A stretch of 34,161 nt of DNA from positions 1 to 34,161 of IMG/VR virus record IMGVR_UViG_3300049003_000004. The stretch is one strand, 5' to 3'. This document shows, in pieces, positions 22,509 through 28,682 of this stretch. The DNA comes from a virus. The notes beneath the pieces were generated by a model. It worked only from the letters and a program-made list of their open reading frames with translations. It was not told where the DNA came from and ran no database searches. The first letter of the stretch is position 1, and each line of letters opens with the position of its first letter. A program made the position numbers and the translations under genes.

Positions 22509-24709
22509 CAGAATGGCCTCTTGTCGAAGACATGGACATAATCGATCTGCATGCGGGCTGGGAAGACTGTCGTGCCGTCAGGCGGGCCGGGCCAGGAACC
22601 AGCAGCACCGACAGCCAAGTTGAAGAGAATATAGTAGGGCTTGCCGATCATGTCGCTTGGCGTCGGCGCCTGCGCTACCTGGACGTTATCGACATACCAA
22701 GTTATGAAGTCAGCTTGCCAATCGCAGCCGTAAACATGCATTGCCGCCGACGCATCAAAGCCCAGCGACACCGTGTTGCCGACACCGCCCACCGTCGCAT
22801 GCAGCGAACAGTAGATCGTTGTTGTATCATTGCCGAGCTGTTCGAAGATATCGATCTCGCCGGCACCAGTCAACGGCAGCAACCAGAATGCCGGCCACAG
22901 CCCGCGCCCTTTCGGCAGCTGGCATCGCGCCTCGAAGTAGCCGTACATGTGCGAGAACAGGCCGGGCGCAGGGGAGCCATTGCTCTCCTGCGCTGATATG
23001 ATCGCACCGGAATTGTATGGCAGCCCAAGCGGGTTGGCAACGGTATGCGCCACACTGTCGGCAGTGATCGTCAGCACGCCGCCGGAGACTGAGAACGGAT
23101 TGAAGCCCGGCGTGCGCGTAGAACTGGCGTAGTACTGAGCCTCGTTGTTCGCCGATAGCGTATACTCGGAACCACCGAACGCGTAGTGATTCGTCCAGGC
23201 GCCGGTTCCGGTTCCGCCGGTCGGATCGGTGCCGGGGTTCCACGTTGAAGGTGGCGACCACGAATACCACTGGTTAGTGTTGTTCTCGTGCCAGATAACG
23301 CCGTTGACCAATGCCACTTCTGCAACATTGGCCGTAAAACCTGCAGCCGATCCATTCTCGAATACAGCACCGCTGCTAATCGTCCACACGTTGCCGGATG
23401 GATCGGTGATCGAGCCGCCGGAAGCCGGTGTAATCGTCGCAGACGGAACGGCGCCGCCTGTTTCGCTGATATCGAGCGCGCTGAAGTCTTCATTGAACAA
23501 GCCGGCGACAGAACCTGCCGCCGGATGCTGGCGCCATTGCAACTGATATTGCAGCGGATCGGTGCCCTGTGCCGGATGCGTCCATGACACCGCGATCGAG
23601 CTGCTTGTCACCGTGCCAACCGTTGGATTGAGCGGCGCGGATGGCGCTACAGGTGCGCCGGTCGTCGCAGCCGACAGGACCGTCGAGGTCGCAGAACCGG
23701 CGCTGTTGGACGCCACAACCTGGAAGTTGTATGTCGTGCTCGCTACCAGTCCTGTCACGTTGACAGACGTGCCGCTGATCGGCGCGCCGTAGTTGGCAAA
23801 TGCGCCGGTCGCGCCGACACGATACTGTAGCTGATACGTCGGCGCTGGCGTGCCGGTCGAGGCAGCCCACGACACCGTTATGCCAGTCTGCGACTGATTA
23901 CTCGCAGTCAGCCCGCTTGGCGCCGAAGGTGCAATGGTCGAAGCAATCGTCGTGACCGGCAAGATCGCTGAAGGTGTTGCGGACACAGAGTTGACTGCAT
24001 CCACCCGAAATTCGTAATTGGTGCTCGCCGCCAATCCAGTAATGTTGACGGTCGTGCCGCTGATCGCCGGGCCGAACGTGGCGAAGTTGGTCGTGCCTGC
24101 AAGACGGTAGCGTGGCTGGTAGGTGATCGGTGGCGTGCCTGTTGAACCTACCCAGGACAATGTCAGGCCGCTCGCCGTGACGTTTGTTGCCCGTAGACTG
24201 GTTGGCGAGCTGGGCGCAGTGCCGATCGCCGCCGTGCTGACCGTCAGGGTTGCAGAAGTCGCCGATCCGTTGCTGTTGGTGGCAATCACCCGAAAATCGT
24301 AGCTTGTGCTCGCGGACAAACCAGTGACCGTCACTGATTGCGACAGGCTTTGCAGACCGACATTGACGAAGCTACCAGTATTGTGCACCCGGAACTGCGG
24401 CTGGTACAAAATCGGTTGGGCACCGCTGGACGATGCCGGCCAGTTGAGCACAAGCGATGTCGTACTGATCCCGCTGGCGATCGGCAGGCCGGGCACCGAT
24501 GGCGGCACCGAACTGCCAGTGGTAAACGTGATAATGTTCGATGCAACCGCACCTTGCGGATTGGTTGCGACAACCTCCATTTCATACGTCGTGTTGGGTT
24601 TCAGCCCGGATATGACCTCGGTCAAGTCCGTTATCGGCTGGCCATAGTTGATCCACGTCGTTGAACCTTTGACGCGGTAGCGGACTTGATAGGTAGTTGT
24701 GCCTGACAT
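22508..24709 (-). CDS. FN3-repeat protein with GH16 glucanase-type domain
   Basis: 733 residues. Residues 1-65 are the second part of an FN3 domain whose first strands are encoded at the end of the upstream gene. Four more FN3 domains follow to about residue 400 (each with 'TGL.AST.Y.F.V.A.NS.G'). The GH16 domain (about 405-733) has the intact motif Glu618-Ile-Asp620-Ile-Phe-Glu623, 'YGYFEARCQLPKGRGLWPAFWLL' nearby and ends 'MQIDYVHVF'. GH16 enzymes cleave β-glucans or galactans by a retaining mechanism. The ATG directly follows an in-frame TAA; GGAG seven bases before it could support reinitiation. It likely digests host surface polysaccharide as part of the tail. Confidence 0.87.
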   Translation of the reverse strand: MSGTTTYQVRYRVKGSTTWINYGQPITDLTEVISGLKPNTTYEMEVVATNPQGAVASNIITFTTGSSVPPSVPGLPIASGISTTSLVLNWPASSSGAQPILYQPQFRVHNTGSFVNVGLQSLSQSVTVTGLSASTSYDFRVIATNSNGSATSATLTVSTAAIGTAPSSPTSLRATNVTASGLTLSWVGSTGTPPITYQPRYRLAGTTNFATFGPAISGTTVNITGLAASTNYEFRVDAVNSVSATPSAILPVTTIASTIAPSAPSGLTASNQSQTGITVSWAASTGTPAPTYQLQYRVGATGAFANYGAPISGTSVNVTGLVASTTYNFQVVASNSAGSATSTVLSAATTGAPVAPSAPLNPTVGTVTSSSIAVSWTHPAQGTDPLQYQLQWRQHPAAGSVAGLFNEDFSALDISETGGAVPSATITPASGGSITDPSGNVWTISSGAVFENGSAAGFTANVAEVALVNGVIWHENNTNQWYSWSPPSTWNPGTDPTGGTGTGAWTNHYAFGGSEYTLSANNEAQYYASSTRTPGFNPFSVSGGVLTITADSVAHTVANPLGLPYNSGAIISAQESNGSPAPGLFSHMYGYFEARCQLPKGRGLWPAFWLLPLTGAGEIDIFEQLGNDTTTIYCSLHATVGGVGNTVSLGFDASAAMHVYGCDWQADFITWYVDNVQVAQAPTPSDMIGKPYYILFNLAVGAAGSWPGPPDGTTVFPARMQIDYVHVFDKRPF

Positions 24710-24712
24710 TTA
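24710..24712 (-). other. In-frame stop codon splitting an FN3 domain
   Basis: On the minus strand the codons read TGG AGC GGC TAA ATG TCA GGC, all in one frame. The residues before (ending 'NVTWSG') are A and B strands of an FN3 domain, and those after ('MSGTTTYQVRYR') are its C strand. Readthrough, reinitiation at the adjoining ATG, a recent nonsense mutation or a sequence error are the options. Confidence 0.8.
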
Positions 24713-25159
24713 GCCGCTCCAGGTGACGTTGACCTGCGTGTCATTCAACACGTTAGCGCCAACGTTAAATGGTGGTATCGGCGGACGTGGGCCGGTCGGC
24801 GTCAAGAATGTTGTCTTCAACAGATCGAGTTTGCCGTAGATGGTATCCAACGAGAACTGCGCCGCGAACGCTCGGTTGTTCGGATTGAAGCCTGATGCAT
24901 AACCGTCGATTGAATTGACGCCAAACGTCGTCAACACACGAGCGCGGATCGTGGCGTCGCGAATCGGCGAGGTTCTGTTGCCGAGCACGGACCCTTGCCA
25001 GTCCATGCCGTCATCCGTATCGAGAAACCACGCTCCAAGCTGCAGCTGCAACCGCGTCTGGACAGCCTGCGCCACCGCTTCAGGCGTGTTGATCCAGAAG
25101 TCGGCTTGCTGTTGGCCGAACTGCATATCGCCGGACGCTGTCAACTTGCGATATCTCAT
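24710..25159 (-). CDS. Baseplate wedge-type protein (gp25-position) with partial FN3 tail
   Basis: 149 residues from ATG 25159, which overlaps the previous stop as ATGA; a TTG five codons upstream is less likely. 'INTPEAVAQAVQTRLQLQLGAWFLDTDDGMDW' (in part), 'SVLGNRTSPIRDATIRARVLTTFGVNSIDGYASG' and 'FSLDTIYG' form the pattern of the short wedge proteins that precede baseplate J in Mu- and Pam3-like phages. Such proteins usually end soon after the 'v.T.yG' element near residue 113. Here about 36 residues follow, ending with the first strands of an FN3 domain, and an in-frame TAA then separates it from the FN3-GH16 protein. Confidence 0.78.
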   Translation of the reverse strand: MRYRKLTASGDMQFGQQQADFWINTPEAVAQAVQTRLQLQLGAWFLDTDDGMDWQGSVLGNRTSPIRDATIRARVLTTFGVNSIDGYASGFNPNNRAFAAQFSLDTIYGKLDLLKTTFLTPTGPRPPIPPFNVGANVLNDTQVNVTWSG

Positions 25160-25293
25160 GGCGTCACCGCCCAACGAATAAGCGTCGTCAATCCGCCGAT
25201 CCCGAGAGCTGCCAGACCGATCACCATGACGACAGCCAAGACGCCGGTTGTGCCGAGCAACGGATTTCTCCAGTCATCGTTATCGTCTGCCAT
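25156..25293 (-). CDS. Small single-span membrane protein
   Basis: 45 residues, with TGATG overlap upstream and ATGA overlap downstream, so it is tightly built into the operon. It has an acidic N-terminus (MADDNDDWRN) and one hydrophobic segment at about residues 12-35 ('LLGTTGVLAVVMVIGLAALGIGG'), then 'LTTLIRWAVTP'. It sits between spike and wedge genes. The function is unknown. A small membrane-active protein encoded here could act in infection or as an extra lysis or holin-like factor, but nothing in the sequence decides. Confidence 0.65.
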   Translation of the reverse strand: MADDNDDWRNPLLGTTGVLAVVMVIGLAALGIGGLTTLIRWAVTP

Positions 25294-26042
25294 CACGTGC
25301 CTGCCGTCGGTGCTCTGGTTGGTAGCTCGCCATCGCCGTGCGTGTCGTTTGGCTGCGTATGCGTATGCGTCTGCAAGCCCACCTGATCGCCCCCGCCGTA
25401 GCCACCGATCACGGCACCCGAGACGTGCAGGTCGCCGCTCAGCGTGACCAGGGGGCATTCAACATGAACCTCAGTCGGAGCCGTCACCGTCACCTTGCCG
25501 CTGCTGCTGTCCAGCTCGATCACAACGGTATCCGTGACCGCGCGAACCTTCTTGTTCGGCGTGTCCAGTTCGACATATCGCGTGCCGTCGTCACTACGCA
25601 GCTGCGCCGTCTTATCGGAGATATTGCTGATCTTGGTCTGTTGGCTCCAAATCCTCGGAACGGCAAAGGCATCGGACAAATCGTGCATGCGTTGCTCAAA
25701 CGGCGGTTGCACGCCGCCGCTTTGCCACCAATTGTCGATGCAGCGCGACGAGAACACCACCACGCATTCGTCGCCTTCCTTCAACGGAAACGTCGCCGTG
25801 TAACCGCCCCCACCGGGGAAGTGGATCGGCACGTCAACCAGAAGCGGCATGTTGACGTTGTTCCGTTCGCCGTCCGGCGTGACCTGCTGGGCCTGTATCG
25901 CGGGCTGGACGGTGCACGTGATCTTGGCGAAATCCACGCTCTGGACGATGCCAGGCAGGGCTGTCCAGACGGAAGCCTGATGACTACCCAGGGCGGCCCG
26001 TAAGGCTTCCTGCGGGTCGTGGAAGCGCTCGCGATAGTCCAT
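25293..26042 (-). CDS. Gp138-type membrane-puncturing spike protein
   Basis: 249 residues. The N-terminal OB-fold region (about 20-120) carries 'TALPGIVQSVDFAKITCTVQPAI', 'LLVDVPIHFPGGGGYTATFPLKEGDECVVVFSSRCIDNWWQSGG' (in part) and 'RMHDLSDAFA', the signature of Gp138 N-terminal domains. A β-helical part with 'DGTRYVELDTPNKKVRA' and 'TVTAPTEVHVECPLVTLSGDLHVSG' follows. The C-terminus has 'HTHTQPNDTHGDG', whose HxH could bind an iron ion at the spike tip as in known spikes. The trimer would form the cell-puncturing needle under the hub. The ATG is directly adjacent to the previous stop. Confidence 0.92.
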   Translation of the reverse strand: MDYRERFHDPQEALRAALGSHQASVWTALPGIVQSVDFAKITCTVQPAIQAQQVTPDGERNNVNMPLLVDVPIHFPGGGGYTATFPLKEGDECVVVFSSRCIDNWWQSGGVQPPFEQRMHDLSDAFAVPRIWSQQTKISNISDKTAQLRSDDGTRYVELDTPNKKVRAVTDTVVIELDSSSGKVTVTAPTEVHVECPLVTLSGDLHVSGAVIGGYGGGDQVGLQTHTHTQPNDTHGDGELPTRAPTAGT

Positions 26043-26360
26043 TCAGCTTCTCGCCACGAAGTACAGGTGATGGGTCGAGCCGAGCCCGGCAAAGGTTGGC
26101 GGTTCGTCCGGCGCACCGTCCGACGCCACCCATAGCTCGCCGCCGACGCCCAGCTCTGGATACTGCCCCAGAATGTCGGCGCCGGGCAGCAGCGGCACGC
26201 CAGCGATCAACAAATTGTCGTCCTGATCGCTCAGATCAACGATCCATTCCTGTGCCTTGTCGCGCCACTGCACCCGCATTTTGTATATTACAGATGCAAG
26301 CGAGATCGTGAACGTCTGCGATGAAGCACGTAGCGGGATTTCCGAGATCGTCGTTGCCAT
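26043..26360 (-). CDS. Baseplate plug protein, Pam3 gp18-like
   Basis: 105 residues. 'EIPLRASSQTFTISLASVIYKMRVQWRDKAQEWIVDLSDQDDNLLIAGVPLLPGADIL' (cited by its blocks: S.QTF.i.L, Y...v.W.d....W.lDi.D....l..G.pL..G.dlL) followed by 'LGVGGELWVASDG' is the pattern of the small plug domain proteins in the contractile phage Pam3 and relatives. It would close the tube end at the baseplate. It should be in tandem with the Dit-like gene, but the lipoprotein gene on the other strand separates them by about 670 bases. The ribosome binding site is weak. Confidence 0.8.
   Translation of the reverse strand: MATTISEIPLRASSQTFTISLASVIYKMRVQWRDKAQEWIVDLSDQDDNLLIAGVPLLPGADILGQYPELGVGGELWVASDGAPDEPPTFAGLGSTHHLYFVARS
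26279..26295 (+). promoter_or_regulatory. A+T-rich promoter-like motif, copy 2
   Basis: TTTTGTATATTACAGAT shares 10 of its first 10 bases with the copy at 28-44 and lies 94 bases before the ATG of the plus-strand lipoprotein, inside the antisense plug gene. It would let the lipoprotein be expressed apart from the late operon. TATATT is a good -10 match; no clear -35 is seen. Confidence 0.45.
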
Positions 26361-26389
26361 GAGTTCAACCGTATTGAAGGAACCACGCT

Positions 26390-27040
26390 ATGCGCGCCTT
26401 GATCCTCACCGCCTGCATCACCCTCGCCGGCTGCAATGCTGACGGCAGCTTCGGTCACCCGTATTCCGCATGGAACGAGTGGCACCACACGGGCGGTTTC
26501 GCCGACAAAGGCTGCACGAACGTTGTTGACGGACAGACCGGGCGGCCAGTGCCTTACCATCAACAACCGGGCGGTCCACCAGCCGGATCGTGCCCGCCGA
26601 AGATCACCGGCACGATGTCCTACGCTGAAGTCCGCAAGCTGTATGCCGGCTCCGGCTGGGCTGCTCCGGAGTCATGCCCCTACGCCCAAGGCTCGGCGAC
26701 CTGCCAGCAATGGGAAAGCGACAAGGCGACGATCAACAATCGCGAGCTGGCAACCGAGTATCACAAGGCGAATCAGAACCACGTCTGCAACAGCTACAAT
26801 CCGTCCGGCTGTCTGCCTCAGGCGCAGAAGGACGCAATCGCCGCACAAGCCCAACAGAACCGCGACGCCATCACGTGCTACTATGGAGATCAGGGCGCCT
26901 GTCAACGCCATCCTGGCGGCGCGGCGGGCGCCACGGCACAGAGCCAGCAGATGCTCTGGGATAGCTGTCTCAGCTCGTATCGCGGCATGGGTTCCGACTA
27001 CTACGGCACAGCGCACCTAGCCTGCAACTTCGTCCACTAA
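26390..27040 (+). CDS. Cysteine-rich lipoprotein moron
   Basis: 216 residues. Short signal peptide with lipobox LAGC (Cys15). The mature part has ten further cysteines, enough for five disulfides, in pairs such as 'SCPYAQGSATC', 'CNSYNPSGC' and 'CYYGDQGAC', and a helical Gln/Ala/Lys-rich stretch at about 125-155. It would be exported and lipid-anchored in the periplasm or outer membrane. AAGGA precedes the ATG. It is encoded on the plus strand inside a minus-strand baseplate operon, has its own promoter-like motif, and its TAA shares the bases CTAA with the stop of the Dit-like gene. This is the layout of a moron, perhaps for superinfection exclusion or host conversion. No family recognised. 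Confidence 0.8.
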   Translation: MRALILTACITLAGCNADGSFGHPYSAWNEWHHTGGFADKGCTNVVDGQTGRPVPYHQQPGGPPAGSCPPKITGTMSYAEVRKLYAGSGWAAPESCPYAQGSATCQQWESDKATINNRELATEYHKANQNHVCNSYNPSGCLPQAQKDAIAAQAQQNRDAITCYYGDQGACQRHPGGAAGATAQSQQMLWDSCLSSYRGMGSDYYGTAHLACNFVH

Positions 27041-27669
27041 GCGACACCCGTCACGGCACCACCGGGAACCGGCGTAAGCTGCTGGTTCCCGGTGTTGATA
27101 GCGTCACCTGTCTGTTCCGGCATCGCCTGCGCCGCCGCTGCGGGCGTAGAGCTGGTCGAAACCCTGATAATCTGTTGACAGTGTAGCTCGACAATCAGCA
27201 CGTTCTCCGTGCGCGCGTCGGTCGTAACACCCATTTCCGTAATCAGCATGTCGGCATAGGTGCGCTTGCCCGTCACGATCCTGAAGGGTATGCGCGACGC
27301 TTGCAGCTGCTGCAGATGCTCGTAGATCGCGGCGGTCTGGCCGCCCGAGATCACTTGTTGAAAACTCTCGCTGCCGATCGCCGCGAACCGATCGCCAAGG
27401 TTCTGTATCTGTCCACCGATCAACGCGTTCGACCAACCGTAGCGCAACGTGACCTCGAAAGGCAGCATGTAGGCATGGTCGGAGATATTGGCGCCGATCT
27501 CGATCGGATGCTGTGTGACCTGTAATCGGTCCGAATGATGTTCCTCCACGGCGCACTCGGGAATGATGGTCCCGATGGTCCTGTGAGGCTGCAGGAACAC
27601 TTCCTCAAGAACGTCCGCACCAATGAGTGCGGCGATCGTCGCCGAGCTGCCAGCAAGGCTTCCGCTCAC
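27037..27669 (-). CDS. Dit-like baseplate protein
   Basis: 210 residues from a GTG at 27669 that overlaps the hub stop as GTGA. 'TIGTIIPECAVEEHHSDRLQVTQHPIEIGANISDHAYMLPFEVTLRYGWSN' (in blocks) is the typical start of Dit-like N-terminal domains of contractile phages, in which a P.E.G..isDHa...P..v.l..gwS motif is kept. 'LQASRIPFRIVTGKRTYADMLITEMGVTTDARTENVLIVEL' follows as in that family. The C-terminus is Ala/Gln/Pro-rich. It links the tail tube end to the hub and spike. Confidence 0.82.
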   Translation of the reverse strand: MSGSLAGSSATIAALIGADVLEEVFLQPHRTIGTIIPECAVEEHHSDRLQVTQHPIEIGANISDHAYMLPFEVTLRYGWSNALIGGQIQNLGDRFAAIGSESFQQVISGGQTAAIYEHLQQLQASRIPFRIVTGKRTYADMLITEMGVTTDARTENVLIVELHCQQIIRVSTSSTPAAAAQAMPEQTGDAINTGNQQLTPVPGGAVTGVA

Positions 27670-28682
27670 CGCACGCCCTCCGATCCAAGATACTGCTTCG
27701 GCACGAGGAAGGCGGCACCGCCCGGAATGCCGGAGGATGTCGCGACGCAGATCGCATCGCTGTACCAGTCATTGGCGCGCGTGTCGCCGATATGCTCAAC
27801 CGCGAACACGCGATAGTTGCCATCCGCCGCCGTCAGGAAATCGTAGTTGAGGTTTTTCTGCAGGTAGGTGTTCTCTGTCACGGCACCGACCTGACCAGAC
27901 GCCTGCAGCTGTTGAATTGACTTGTTCTGCAGCTGGAGCAGCGTGCCCGGTCCGACGCTGGGGTTGAGCAGCATCCGCACCGTCAGCCCGAAGTTGGTTT
28001 GCTGCGGCAGACCGATCATGCCGGTTTGCGCGTTGATCTTGGCAATGTCACCAGGGCGGTAGGCCGAGCGCTCCAGCCATTCGAGATTGCCATTGCGCAC
28101 AAAGCCGTCCGCGTTGAATTGATTGCTCAGATCGCGTTGGGTGTCGCGCGCCATGCCCATAACCACCTTGCCGCGCGGCGCTGCGGTGGCCGGGATGGCG
28201 TCGGGCAGATTGCCAGCTGTGACATCGTAAGTTGACATCGCCTTGCGTATCTGATCGTTCACGTCATGCGGTGTCCAGCCCGCCGCCAATGTCGTGTTGA
28301 TCACCGCCCAGTTGTGCGATCGGTCGCCATCGCCGGCAAACAGATCGATGTAGGTATCCAGACCCTCGCGGCCACGGCGGACCTGTATCAGCTCACCTTT
28401 GAAGATGGTGCCGTAGTTTTCTTCATAGCCAGCCTGCAACGTCACCTTGCCGGCGCCGCTGTTCGGATTGGAGCCTTGCAGCGACGGCAAAGGATCAACT
28501 ATCTGTGTCAGCAGCTTCTGCTCGCTGTCAGGATTGAGATTGAAGATGCGCGCCTCAAGCGTGCTTGGCGCGATGTTGGTATGCGCGAACACGTGGAAGC
28601 GGACGCGCAACGCGCTCAGCTCGATACTGCCTTGGGCACCCTCGACCACGAGACTGATTTTCCTGATCCATTGCTGTGCCAT
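27666..28682 (-). CDS. Baseplate hub protein
   Basis: 338 residues. 'LSALRVRFHVFAHTNIAPSTLEARIFNLN', then 'VTLQAGYEENYGTIFKGELIQVRRGREGLDTYIDLFAGDGD', 'RDLSNQFNADGFVRNGNLEWL' and 'GMIGLPQQTNFGLTVRMLLNPSVGPGTLLQL' (fragments) match the order of elements in hub proteins of Pam3/Mu-like myophages: a β-barrel for tube joining, a helical insertion and a 'GLpqqt..Gv.vr.LLnP.i..G..i.l' block. It would sit between tube and Gp138 spike. TAATG overlap with the tape measure gene. Confidence 0.85.
   Translation of the reverse strand: MAQQWIRKISLVVEGAQGSIELSALRVRFHVFAHTNIAPSTLEARIFNLNPDSEQKLLTQIVDPLPSLQGSNPNSGAGKVTLQAGYEENYGTIFKGELIQVRRGREGLDTYIDLFAGDGDRSHNWAVINTTLAAGWTPHDVNDQIRKAMSTYDVTAGNLPDAIPATAAPRGKVVMGMARDTQRDLSNQFNADGFVRNGNLEWLERSAYRPGDIAKINAQTGMIGLPQQTNFGLTVRMLLNPSVGPGTLLQLQNKSIQQLQASGQVGAVTENTYLQKNLNYDFLTAADGNYRVFAVEHIGDTRANDWYSDAICVATSSGIPGGAAFLVPKQYLGSEGVR

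Noticed and set aside
25294-25458. Upstream extension of the small membrane protein to 100 residues
   Set aside because: The extra part is an Arg-rich shadow of the spike gene; the TGATG overlap places the start at 25293.
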